64,000 bases of DNA from Centrapalus pauciflorus. Its lineage: Eukaryota; Streptophyta; Magnoliopsida; Asterales; Asteraceae. The stretch covers positions 84,270 to 148,269 of the forward strand of contig JAANYP010007922.1 in NCBI GenBank assembly GCA_020465985.1. The letters run 5' to 3'. The translations under genes and the position numbers were made by a program. How positions within the stretch are numbered: position 1 is the first letter of the stretch; each line of letters opens with the position of its first letter. A model generated the notes under the pieces. That model did not search any database. It was not told the DNA's origin and was given only the letters and a program-made list of their open reading frames with translations. Positions 20,965 to 29,855 of the stretch are shown piece after piece.

Positions 20965-22608
20965 TTACTCTGGGTTGCGCATTCCATTCAGTTGAATTAA
21001 ATACTCAAACCGTGTCTTATTAAACGCTTTGGTAAATAAATCTGCATTGTTATCTTCTGTTGCCACTTTTACCAGTTTGATTAGATTCTTTTCAGCACAA
21101 TCACGAATAAAATGATGCCTTATGTCTATGTGCTTTGTTTTACTGTGTTTAACTGGATTATTAGTTATAGCAATTGTAGATTGATTGTCTATCCTAATAG
21201 GAGTTTGAGTGTAAGCCAAACCGTAATCCCGCAATTGTTGTTGTATCCACAGAACCTGTGAGCAGCAACTACCAGCAGCAACATACTCGGCCTCGCACGT
21301 TGAAACGGCTACCGATGTTTGTTTCTTGCATTGCCAGGATACCAATCTCCCTCCTAGGAACTGACAACCTCCAGTCGTTGATTTGCGCGTCAAGCTGCAT
21401 CCTCCGTAATCAGAATCCGTGAACGCTTCCAAATCTAGATCTCCCTCCGCGTGATACCAAAGACCCAACTTCGGTTTCGACTTGAGGTATCGTAGAATCC
21501 GCTTCACAGCCTTCATATGCATCTCCTTCGGATTCGCTTGAAACCTAGCGCAAATACACACAGCAAACATTATGTCAGGTCTTGAAGCAGTTAAATACAT
21601 AAGTGACCCAATCATGGCCCGATATAAAGTCGGATCCACATCGGTATCACTTTCAGTACCCGGTCCGAGTTTATGATTCACTTGAATCGGTGTGCTGAAA
21701 TGGGCGGTCAACTTTGTTCCTTCCATCCCGAAACGCTCCAATATGTCATAGACATACTTAGTTTGATGGATAAACATCCCTTCCTTCTTTTGGTCAACTT
21801 GTAACCCCAAAAAGAAATTTAACTCCCCCATAGCACTCATCTCGAACTTAGACTTCATCACCTTCTCGAAATCTTTGCACATATGTTCGTCTGATGATCC
21901 AACGATGATATCATCGACGTACACTTGTACCAAGATAAAGTGATCTCCCTTCCTCTTAACAAAGAGAGTACTATCTATCCTACCCCTTTCAAAACCGTTT
22001 TCTAAAAGATGGTTGGATAAAGTCTCATACCACGCCCTAGGTGCCTGATGTAATCCATAAAGAGCCTTATCTAAGCGATATACTCTATCACGATATTTTG
22101 GATCTGTAAATCCGGGCGGTTGTTCAACATACACCAACTCCTTCACTTTCCCATATAAGAAAGCACTCTTAACATCTAATTGATATACCTTAAAGCCCTT
22201 GAAGGAGGCAAAAGCTAGAAACAACCTAATGGCTTCCAGCCTTGCTACTGGTGCAAACACCTCATTGTAATCGATTCCCTCCTCTTGGTTGAAACCCTTT
22301 ACAACTAATCTCGCCTTATTGCGCGTGACTATACCCCGATCGTCTCTTTTGCACTTAAAAACCCATTTGGTTCCTATTGCAATCTCCCCTCGAGGTAACG
22401 GAACTAACTCCCACACTTCTAGTTTCCTAAACTGTGAAAGTTCTTCCTGCATCGCTTCAACCCAGGAGTTATCCTTAAGTGCCATTTGCACATTCTTAGG
22501 CTCTACTTGCGATATGAAACATGAATAAAGACATGTGTGATATGCCTCGGAGTCGTTTATCATCGACAACAACACGGTGTTGTTATTTACACTACTCCGA
22601 GTCTTCAC
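20965..22608 (-). CDS. pol: copia-2 reverse transcriptase / RNase H
   Basis: A 547-aa ORF that copies element RNA into DNA and degrades the RNA. RT: KWVFKCKRDDRG (about 81-92), first catalytic aspartate in LDVKSAFL (D145), YVDD at 230-233, GELNFFLGLQV after it. RNase H follows with DSDYGG near 400, the CEAEYVAAG glutamate near 437 and IDNQST near 470, ending in the usual KHIDIRHHFIRD and ADLFTKAF segments. All catalytic residues are present. It is separated from integrase by a 1-nt frameshift near 22760: the canonical NHPIESIIGNPNEGVKTRS linker lies in this frame upstream of the first methionine. The domain itself looks functional. Confidence 0.93.
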   Translation of the reverse strand: MKTRSSVNNNTVLLSMINDSEAYHTCLYSCFISQVEPKNVQMALKDNSWVEAMQEELSQFRKLEVWELVPLPRGEIAIGTKWVFKCKRDDRGIVTRNKARLVVKGFNQEEGIDYNEVFAPVARLEAIRLFLAFASFKGFKVYQLDVKSAFLYGKVKELVYVEQPPGFTDPKYRDRVYRLDKALYGLHQAPRAWYETLSNHLLENGFERGRIDSTLFVKRKGDHFILVQVYVDDIIVGSSDEHMCKDFEKVMKSKFEMSAMGELNFFLGLQVDQKKEGMFIHQTKYVYDILERFGMEGTKLTAHFSTPIQVNHKLGPGTESDTDVDPTLYRAMIGSLMYLTASRPDIMFAVCICARFQANPKEMHMKAVKRILRYLKSKPKLGLWYHAEGDLDLEAFTDSDYGGCSLTRKSTTGGCQFLGGRLVSWQCKKQTSVAVSTCEAEYVAAGSCCSQVLWIQQQLRDYGLAYTQTPIRIDNQSTIAITNNPVKHSKTKHIDIRHHFIRDCAEKNLIKLVKVATEDNNADLFTKAFNKTRFEYLIQLNGMRNPE

Positions 22609-22742
22609 ACCCTCGTTAGGATTTCCTATGATGCTTTCTATTGGATGGTTCTTGTTAATCCTAGAGGTCTCTATTTCATCAACCCTTAGATTATCTCCTA
22701 AGTTGGATCCTATTTCACCTAATGGGGGAACAGGCTCAGCTT

Positions 22743-24338
22743 CTACATTTTCCTCCTCACGACGTTTTCCTCAGAATTGGAACTCGATGCTTGAGACTGA
22801 TTCTCAGTTGTAGGTGCTTCCTGATCAGCAACTTCTGGAGATCCATCTACAGTCGCAGTAGGCTCGGATGTAGATTCGAACGTGGTCCTCGGAAAGATTT
22901 GGCCATCGTCGTTCAGATGCAACGTCGCCAAGTCCTTCTCGATTGTACCTGCATTATCATCCAAAGGAATGTTAAATGACTCAAATAACTTATCATAGTC
23001 AAATATCCATTCCGGACCAGTTTGGGGTTCATGTGTATAACTTGTGACTTCAATATTATACACAATCTCCACAGTACCATTTGTTTTGTTAAACACCCGT
23101 TTGTTTGGTGAGTTTGGCACATAACCTAGGAAGTATCCTTCGTCAGCCTTTTCACCAAACTTCGGTTGATGTTTTGTTCGTAAAAGTGTGCATGGTACTC
23201 CAAACGGTTCGAATCCAGTTAAGTTAGGTGGCCGTTTATTCAAAATTTCATAGCATGTTTTGTTCAATGATTTGACTGTAAGGACTCGGTTTAAAATGTG
23301 GCACGCGGTATTCACTGCCTCCCCCCAAAACATGGTAGGAAGCTTTGAATCCGAAAGCATAGTCCTTGCAGCTTCAATCAAAGTTCTATTTTTACGTTCG
23401 GCCACCCCATTCTGTTGAGGTTCATATGGTGCACTGAATTGATGCACTATGCCCTTTGATAGGCAATATACACCAATTACAGTGTTTTTGAATTCAGTTC
23501 CATTATCACTACGAATATGTTTAACCCTAGTTCCGTATGAGTTCTCCACTTGGTCCAAGAACCCGATGAGCCTTGCAGCCGTCTCGTCCTTCGTACCTAA
23601 AAAGAAAACCCAAGAAAAACGTGAGTAATCGTCAGTGATAACTAAGCAGTACCAACTACCTCCGATACTCCTTTTGTTGATTGGGCCGAAAAGGTCCATG
23701 TGCAACAGATCGAATGTTGAGGCTATGGAATTCTGCTTCTTGGACTTGTGTGTCTTCTTGTGCTGTTTGCCCTTCATGCAAGGTAGACACTTATCCTCGA
23801 ACTGAAAACTTTTCATGGGCACACCCTGCACCAGTCCATGCTTCGTTATGTAATTCATCTTTCTCAGGTGCAGGTGAGCCATGCGTCTGTGCCACAGTAC
23901 GGATTCCGTCTCCGAAGCTTTGGATAGTAGACAAATTGGCCCCATCGAAGTCTCTGGGTTGTTCATATCCAGCATGTACAAGTCGTTCTTCCTTGGCGCC
24001 CGCATCAACACCCATTCTTCAGGAATTTTGAATCCAGGCTTTAGCACTAACGCCTCAGTGTCAGTAAATAACACCGAGTTCTTCTTATCACAGATTTGAG
24101 ATACACTAATGTGATTATGAACCAGTTTATCAACGTGATAAACTTGGTCCAATTTTATTGTCCCATTAGTGACCACTCCGGTACCCATGATGTTTCCACC
24201 CTTGTTACCAGCGAATGATACGAATCCCCTATTACCCCCCTTGAAGTCTGTGAGAAGACTTCTTTCCCCCGTCATGTGCCTAGAGCAACCACTGTCGACG
24301 AACCACTTGTTGTTTGGACCTGTAGTTATCTCCTGCAC
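22743..24338 (-). CDS. pol: copia-2 protease and integrase
   Basis: A 531-aa ORF. Protease motif WFVDSGCSRHMTG lies at 12-24. Integrase zinc-binding residues are H150, H155, C184 and C187. The catalytic triad is D215 (HMDLFGP), D278 (RSDNGTEF) and E314 (NGVAERKNRTL), the normal DD35E spacing. The C-terminal linker runs to 531. It is in the same frame as the preceding gag piece (24354-25007), separated by one TAA near 24351. The listed start is a GTG codon, so this is a segment of a polyprotein and not an independent gene. Its end is a frameshift within the RT linker. Confidence 0.92.
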   Translation of the reverse strand: MQEITTGPNNKWFVDSGCSRHMTGERSLLTDFKGGNRGFVSFAGNKGGNIMGTGVVTNGTIKLDQVYHVDKLVHNHISVSQICDKKNSVLFTDTEALVLKPGFKIPEEWVLMRAPRKNDLYMLDMNNPETSMGPICLLSKASETESVLWHRRMAHLHLRKMNYITKHGLVQGVPMKSFQFEDKCLPCMKGKQHKKTHKSKKQNSIASTFDLLHMDLFGPINKRSIGGSWYCLVITDDYSRFSWVFFLGTKDETAARLIGFLDQVENSYGTRVKHIRSDNGTEFKNTVIGVYCLSKGIVHQFSAPYEPQQNGVAERKNRTLIEAARTMLSDSKLPTMFWGEAVNTACHILNRVLTVKSLNKTCYEILNKRPPNLTGFEPFGVPCTLLRTKHQPKFGEKADEGYFLGYVPNSPNKRVFNKTNGTVEIVYNIEVTSYTHEPQTGPEWIFDYDKLFESFNIPLDDNAGTIEKDLATLHLNDDGQIFPRTTFESTSEPTATVDGSPEVADQEAPTTENQSQASSSNSEENVVRRKM

Positions 24339-24353
24339 ATGAAAGAAAAGAGG

Positions 24354-25007
24354 TTAGTTATCACGGGGAACCCAAGCCATGACTGACTTGGTAATACCAT
24401 TCTCGTCCACATACGTGAACTCTTTCAAGTACCCATCTCGCCTTTCAGGTGACTTGGGCCTTTGAACTGAATTCTGTTGTGGTGCCGAGTGATTTAAGTT
24501 CACTCTTTGCCTTGGTGTAGGCATTTGTTGTGGAGCTCTAGAATAATTTCTATTATATGCCATTTCTGACTGTGATCCTTGAGCTCTTACCGGTGCATAT
24601 TGTCTAACTGGAGTATGTGACCTAACTGGAGTATGTGACCTGCTAGGTGTTGTGCTCCTATAGACTTGCTGAGGTGCTGACCTAGATTGATTATTGACAC
24701 GATTCGGTGAATTTGTCCTAATCACTTCCTTTGGTCCAACCTTAACCGGTGTGTTTTTCACAACTTGTTTGGGTGCGGCCTGCACAGTTTTCTCGGTAGG
24801 TTGAGAACTACTGCTGCTTGCCACACTGGGTGAGGGCTTAACAGGTGTTGGGTTCACTGTCTTAGGGGTAACATCTGCTTTCCTAAGTGGACAGTGAGAA
24901 GCAACATGCCCTTTCTCGTGACATCTAAAGCAAGACATCTTATCTATGGACTTTTTGTGTGTTCCCTTAGATCTAGGTGTCTCACTAGTGTATCTCCTTT
25001 GGTACAT
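24354..25007 (-). CDS. gag: copia-2 Gag C-terminal part with second zinc knuckle
   Basis: A 217-codon segment with CCHC knuckle CFRCHEKGHVASHC (residues 26-39), then Pro/Thr/Ser-rich low complexity with short VRSHTPVR-type repeats, ending ..VMAWVPRDN followed by TAA. WVP-type ends are usual just before copia protease. The bases after the stop (CTAAC, pyrimidine tract, TGCAG) also look like a 3' splice site. A frameshift near 25010 separates it from the previous piece, whose frame reads on through the 25210 stop. Confidence 0.75.
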   Translation of the reverse strand: MYQRRYTSETPRSKGTHKKSIDKMSCFRCHEKGHVASHCPLRKADVTPKTVNPTPVKPSPSVASSSSSQPTEKTVQAAPKQVVKNTPVKVGPKEVIRTNSPNRVNNQSRSAPQQVYRSTTPSRSHTPVRSHTPVRQYAPVRAQGSQSEMAYNRNYSRAPQQMPTPRQRVNLNHSAPQQNSVQRPKSPERRDGYLKEFTYVDENGITKSVMAWVPRDN

Positions 25008-25209
25008 CTACAGTGTCTGCCTCTTCGACCTTGTCAGCCCAAGAAATTTTCTGTTTTCCTGCAGGTGTTTCACTGGAGGAAGACACAAATTTCACTTTCT
25101 TGACCTTGACGGTTGAGTCAGACACCTTAGGTGTATTTTCAACTGTAGGCTCTGGTGTCGGTTCAGGTAGGTCCTCTAAGTCTACTGACTTGTCAGTTTT
25201 CTCCTGAGG

Positions 25210-26661
25210 CTAAGGCACATAGTTCGCATTGAATGGTGGAGGAATTTCGTGAAAACCTAGACCTACGGGCTTCTTAGACTGTCGTTGGGCATCTAAGACT
25301 TTCCCTAGATTTAAGCTTGAATTCCTAAACTTCTCTAACTTGCTGTTTGCCTCTGCTACCTTAACCTTGGTCTCAGCTAGCTCTATATCCTTGTCCTTAA
25401 GACTTTTTGTTAAGGCCTCTACGTGCTCATACATAAGTTCTATCCTAACACACTGCTCATTGAGTTTGTCTTTTAGAACTACTACGTCCTGAGCATCAGC
25501 CTTAAGCTTTTCTTTTAAATCTTGCTTTATATCATTTAGACTAGCATTTTCAATTTTTAAGTTTTCATTTTGAGCAGTTATGGTCTTCTGTGATTCTAAG
25601 ATTAGATTTAACCTATCATTAGAGCTAACACATAAAGCACATAAATCATGAAATAAAGAATAAGACAGACTAACCTTTGAGTTCTCAGATTCCACGTTGG
25701 CCATCTGAGCAGCAAACTCCAGCACTGTCTGACCATTCGCCTTTTCAACCCACATCAGACTGTTTTCCCTTGTGGTCTGCTCGTCTTCTTCACACCCATT
25801 CTCCGTAACTTCAGCCATGAAAGCTCTAGCATTGGACTCAGGATGTGAACTCCAGTCATTGGTACCATCTAGCTGTCTGTCAGAAGTGACATTGGATAGT
25901 AGACCCACTAGATTGGCTTGACCAGTTGAAGAACTCGGAAGGTATCTTTGTTGGGACTGATTTTGGAACTGTCCCTGATGCTGACTCTGCCCTTGGTATG
26001 ACTCCACTTTCGGTCTCTGACACTCCCTGGCGAAGTGTCCCAGTCCTTGACAGTTGTAGCATTTTACCTTGGACTTATCAAATCCTATCCCTTTGTTGTT
26101 CATTTGCAGATTCCTCCCAGTTCTTTTGATGAATCTTTTTACCCTCTGGGTTACCATGGCCAGTTGCCACTTAAGATCCATTTCCTCTAAGTCATCAGGG
26201 TCGACCTGATCGTAATCTTCATCCCATAGAGCTGGGTCATTGATTTTCCCTTGAACACAATTTCCGTATGCGGCCACAAAAGAAGCAAGTAGATTCAGAT
26301 GCTCTTCCGCTGACTTTGCGCTCATGGGCATCTTCGAATAACTCTGACTGTTCGATGCCTGTTGGACTTGAGGTTGCGATTCTTCCGATCTTCCTAATCC
26401 TAAGAACGCGCGATTCAATGAGTCTTCAGACTCTGCTGGCGATGACGTTTCTTCGGTGAAAAACGCTGTAGCACTCTTCGGTTCAGCTATCACTGATGAT
26501 TTAGATGTCTTTCCAAAATACATTGCCGGATTCTGGACTTGCTCGTAATCAGTCTCAGCCTTAATCAACTCGAAGTGATATGCCCTCAACGTTCCCACAA
26601 TGTCATCAAGTGATTGAGTATAGTATTTGTCCTCATTCAGCTTAATCATTGCCACGTACAT
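25210..26661 (-). CDS. gag: copia-2 Gag central part: first zinc knuckle and coiled coil
   Basis: A 483-codon segment. The start continues the capsid domain (YVAMIKLNEDKYYTQSLDD). Zinc knuckle CYNCQGLGHFAREC lies at 201-214. A long Leu/Glu/Lys-rich region at about 350-460 should form a coiled coil. It stops at 25210 (TAG), but the same frame continues downstream with coherent Gag-like sequence (SVDLEDLPEPTPEP), so the TAG is an interruption within one long Gag. This gives Gag two knuckles separated by a coiled coil. Confidence 0.8.
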   Translation of the reverse strand: MYVAMIKLNEDKYYTQSLDDIVGTLRAYHFELIKAETDYEQVQNPAMYFGKTSKSSVIAEPKSATAFFTEETSSPAESEDSLNRAFLGLGRSEESQPQVQQASNSQSYSKMPMSAKSAEEHLNLLASFVAAYGNCVQGKINDPALWDEDYDQVDPDDLEEMDLKWQLAMVTQRVKRFIKRTGRNLQMNNKGIGFDKSKVKCYNCQGLGHFARECQRPKVESYQGQSQHQGQFQNQSQQRYLPSSSTGQANLVGLLSNVTSDRQLDGTNDWSSHPESNARAFMAEVTENGCEEDEQTTRENSLMWVEKANGQTVLEFAAQMANVESENSKVSLSYSLFHDLCALCVSSNDRLNLILESQKTITAQNENLKIENASLNDIKQDLKEKLKADAQDVVVLKDKLNEQCVRIELMYEHVEALTKSLKDKDIELAETKVKVAEANSKLEKFRNSSLNLGKVLDAQRQSKKPVGLGFHEIPPPFNANYVP

Positions 26662-27227
26662 AGCCCATTTGCTGGTAGGGCATCAAGAAGCTTGTTGTTC
26701 TTGTCAGTGTCCGAATACTCAATTCCATGACTTTCAAGTTCCGTTATCAGATGATAGAACCTCGTGATAATATCATCCAACTGTTCATCCTTAATTGCCT
26801 TGAAAATCGCAAACTGTTGTTTCAACAGCTCTGTACGCTTTCTACGCACCCGAGGATTACCCTCACACCTTTTCTCGAGAGACTCCCAAAGTTCCTTCGA
26901 CGTCCTTTGAGTCCGAAATGTGTGCAAAATATCTTGAGGTAAAGCCATACGGATTATGGAGAAAGCTTTGTTTTCGGCTTCAAATAATTTCTTGTCATCT
27001 TCTTTCATCATCTGATATGACAAGACCTTTTGACGGCCTTCAACTTCAGATACTGGCGGGATGTACCCTTCATCTATGCACACCCACATGCGCATATCAT
27101 TGAATCGTACAAAATCTGTAAATCGGTCCTTCCACCAGTAATAGTCCTCAACTTTCATCAGCTTAGGCGGTGCATTTGCCTTCCCAACTTCGTGGTCCAT
27201 CTCAAGGAATTTCTGAAGATTTGACAT
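26646..27227 (-). CDS. gag: copia-2 Gag N-terminal part (capsid)
   Basis: A 193-codon ORF starting MSNLQKFLEMDHEVG about 660 bp after the PBS. It has the copia Gag features YYWWKDRFTDFVR, TSKELWESLEKRCEG and LDALP. The reading passes into the next piece by a 1-nt shift near 26674, in an A-run where one A appears lost (LPA(K)WAMYVAMIK expected). The start methionine fits copia Gag length. Capsid protein for virus-like particles in the cytoplasm. Confidence 0.85.
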   Translation of the reverse strand: MSNLQKFLEMDHEVGKANAPPKLMKVEDYYWWKDRFTDFVRFNDMRMWVCIDEGYIPPVSEVEGRQKVLSYQMMKEDDKKLFEAENKAFSIIRMALPQDILHTFRTQRTSKELWESLEKRCEGNPRVRRKRTELLKQQFAIFKAIKDEQLDDIITRFYHLITELESHGIEYSDTDKNNKLLDALPANGLCTWQ

Positions 27228-27886
27228 CTTTTCTAAACAAATTGAATTTGAACTTAATTAATTTAATTCGAAACTGATTTAGACTAACTTTTTCGAATCT
27301 AGGTAGATTCGAAACTAATTAAGGGTAAATCTTTTGGGATTAAATTCGATTAAGTGTTAAAATTCGATTAGATTCGAAATTATGTCAGATTCGAGATATC
27401 CTTAGAGTCGATGGTCCTTAGATTCGAAGGGGAACAAACTCGAATTTCAGCAGATTCGAAACACAGATTCGAAACAATACTAGACTCGAAATAAACTCGA
27501 AACTAATGTAGACTCGAGATCCTATTCGAATGAAGCACCAGATCCGAAACAAGGTAGATTCGAAAATCTCTGAAATTGACTCGAAAGGAGCGTATTTAGG
27601 TTAGACTCGAGACTAAAGTGAAACCCTAATTACCCCTATAGATTCGAGCGCCGCAAACTCGAAAAACGGCTAACACTTTGATTTTTTGACGTTTTACAGA
27701 TTAAATCACTATTTTTCGAACGAAAAATAATGATTTCGATCAAAAACGTGAAAAACCACAAAGTGTTTCCCGAATATGAATTTGCTAAGCTTGAAAACAC
27801 GTTTTTGAGAGCAAAACCGTCCAACTAGCGTCAAGAAACCTAGAATGTATCTGATGAACACGAAGAACACCAAGAACACTCCGTAG
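27228..27886 (-). other. copia-2 leader between PBS and gag
   Basis: No gene. It carries the densest YTCGAR array of the window (27265-27665). Leaders of retrotransposons usually hold dimerisation and packaging signals; that this array does so is only an inference. Confidence 0.65.
27265..27665. repeat. YTCGAR motif array C (copia-2 leader)
   Basis: About 18 copies of YTCGAR in 400 bp, mostly AGATTCGAA or AGACTCGAG, nearly all in the same orientation, unlike the mixed orientation of the LTR and spacer arrays. Confidence 0.85.
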
Positions 27887-27898
27887 GCTCTGATACCA
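27887..27898 (-). other. Primer-binding site, tRNA-iMet type (copia-2)
   Basis: The - strand reads TGGTATCAGAGC two bases after the LTR end, a perfect 12-base match. Confidence 0.92.
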
Positions 27899-27900
27899 CT

Positions 27901-28542
27901 TGTAAGGTCTACGACTGCAAGATCTATCTAGACGCGGATCCGTGAACGAGTGCGGAATCCTCGTTGACGGTTAGACGGACAACTCTCAACCAACGGAACA
28001 CGGAGACTATTAGACGCTGAACGAACGACACACGAACGATCCTACGAACTAATTCTCTCCGAAACGGCACTCACCTAGCTGATAAACTCGAGATCGCCTT
28101 TTGCTTAATTCCTCCCGAATTCTGCTAAAAGTCCTCTAATGATTCGAGTCTATCCCTAATTATAGACCCTGATTCGAGTCTGATGTGGGCCAGAATCGAA
28201 TCTGGCCCAAGGCCTATTCGAGTCTGTCCACAATGACACTCTCGAATCTAGCCCATTCGAATCTAAGGATACATTCGAATCTATCACAGATTCGAATGTC
28301 TTCCTTTACATATTCGAATCTAGCCAATACACTTAAACACTTAAGTGATGAAACTTACGTTATTACCTTATGATTGATTTTATCTTTGAACTTTATGTTT
28401 GAACTTCTTGTAATACGTTACATCAAGTTCCAACATACAAACACCGATAAATATAAACCATAAATAACATATATAACAAACACATGCTAAATCACAATGT
28501 AAGACCACTTAGACTGCTATCGTCACACAGGATGTACCAACA
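27901..28542 (-). repeat. copia-2 5' LTR (right copy, 642 bp)
   Basis: Same length as the left copy with four substitutions. It contains the same YTCGAR cluster (about 28142-28330). The promoter is expected here, but no strong TATA box was identified on the - strand; a TATATATG-like stretch near 28470 is a weak candidate. Confidence 0.95.
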
Positions 28543-29435
28543 GGTATCCTTGTGCTACCAGTCTTGCTTTGTTCTTGATTACTATCCCTCTCTCATCCTT
28601 CTTGTTTTTGAACACCCATCTTGTACCAATTGCTGTCTTACCTTTAGGTAAGGTAACTAGAGTCCATACGTTCTGAATCTTGAATTGCAGTAGTTCTTCC
28701 TGCATTGCCTCAATCCAAGATGGATCTTTCAAAGCCTCATATGCCTTCTTAGGTTCTAATTATGACATGAAACATGCATGTTCAAAGGCAGCTAGACTAA
28801 ATTCAGGAACTGCTGATTCAGCATCAATAGACTCTTTGTGAACCATTGTCCCTGTCTGTACAGTTGTGCGTGGATCACCCATTATCTGGTAGATAGGATG
28901 ATACTTGTGAACCCTGAGTGTGGGCTCTCTGTCTGTCTGAAATGATGTTCCTAGATTTGTATCATCTCCTTCAGGACCACTTGATGGTTCTGCTTCAGGA
29001 ACAACTTGACCAGAAGATAGGACTATTTCCCTATTGGATGGAGCTGTTACCTCAGGATTTGGGATTGGCACTTCATAATCTAGATTTGTATCATGTTGAG
29101 CATCTAGTACCCCTGGTGGGTCGCAAGATAGAAGTGGTAGAACAGTATACTCATCCCATTTATCAGAATCTTCAACAGTCTCAAACTTTGTGCAAATAGC
29201 TTGAATATTTGTGTGACCAGCATGAGAATTTGTGGTGGCAGCTTCAACCCTGTTTTCATCAGTTTCTGCAGTATACTCAACAAAGCTCAGAGAATTTGTT
29301 AGTGAATCTAAATCAAACAACCAATCAGGACCAGTGCCTTTGACATTTGCAGTGTTTTCATTAAACTCAACATTGGCACTTTCTTCAATGGTTTTAGACA
29401 CACTATTATATACCCTATAGGCTTTGATTTGAGTA
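28543..29435 (-). pseudogene. pol: copia-1 integrase C-terminal linker and RT N-terminus
   Basis: Reading on the - strand: KAYRVYN and SKTIEESANVEFNE, linker with DWLFDLDSLTNSLS (28760-29401), one in-frame stop near 28757, then RT start LKDPSWIEAMQEELLQF..GTRWVFKNKKDERG..ARLVAQGY (28543-28732). The copia similarity stops near 29435, within the integrase C-terminal region, where Athila sequence begins. No integrase catalytic core remains. Confidence 0.85.
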
Positions 29436-29855
29436 GAGTATGTGACCCAGAGATTAGATGAGATGAATGGGCGTATGACCCATATTTATGATAGGGTCGA
29501 TCACTTAGCGGGCCGGGTAGATCAGTTACAGGATGGGCAGATAGCCCTGGCATACCAAAATGCCTACTACCAGCACCATGACTGGGCATACAGGGAGGGA
29601 GTTCGACTCCACGAGGACTCCATGGCCGGTATGCCATATCAGTCGTATGAGGATTACACGATGCCCGACTACCAGACCTATAACCCTGCCGTAGATACTT
29701 ATCAGCGCTATCCAGCGCATGGCAGGCCGGACATCCCAGACCAGATGCCTCCTCATTTGGTTCCGCCGACTGCACAGTTCACCCATGGCCAGAACTCGTA
29801 TACCAACTTCTTGAACAGCGTCTTCGGTCCTCCTCCGCCGCCTCCTACATATTAG
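29436..29855 (+). pseudogene. Athila-1 env-like ORF, 3' part
   Basis: ORF 29442-29855 ends in ..FGPPPPPPTY. It has a heptad-like start (MTQRLDEMNGRMTHIYDRVDHLAGRVDQL, residues 1-29) followed by Tyr/Pro/Gln-rich sequence, as in the C-terminal region of Athila third ORFs. Its end matches Athila-2 near 60835-60848. The middle of the ORF was lost with the copia-1 deletion. Confidence 0.65.

Larger units (their letters stand above)
15051..28542 (-). mobile_element. copia-2: complete, young Ty1/copia element with post-pol ORF
   Basis: LTRs 15051-15692 and 27901-28542 are both 642 bp and differ at four positions (99.4% identical). Target duplications are TGTAT (15046-15050) and GGTAT (28543-28547), one mismatch; the interrupted copia-1 reading frame confirms the site. 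Order on the - strand: 5' LTR (right), iMet PBS, leader with a YTCGAR array, gag, protease, integrase, RT/RNase H, 2.2-kb spacer with more arrays, post-pol ORF, PPT, 3' LTR (left). At 13.5 kb it is large for copia, as in the SIRE-type lineage. Despite its youth gag-pol has several interruptions. Confidence 0.95.
10198..29435 (-). mobile_element. copia-1: truncated Ty1/copia retrotransposon in the Athila-1 env-like ORF
   Basis: Element on the - strand: 3' LTR 10198-10848, PPT, post-pol ORF remnants, RNase H, RT and the integrase C-terminal linker, ending near 29435 where Athila-1 resumes. The 5' LTR, PBS, gag, protease and catalytic integrase are missing, and the Athila env-like ORF lacks its middle, so one deletion probably took the 5' half of copia-1 and adjacent Athila sequence. 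About 5.7 kb is its own; the rest is copia-2, inserted in its RT. Many in-frame stops show age. Confidence 0.82.

Noticed and set aside
27265..27665. YTCGAR array as a CRISPR-like repeat array
   Set aside because: Units are about 10 bp, spacing is irregular, orientation is mixed in other arrays, and the genome is a plant.
29526..29786. Overlapping ORFs on the opposite strand of the Athila-1 env-like end, and 30871-31148 in the LTR
   Set aside because: They are reverse-frame shadows of Athila-1 sequence without domains.
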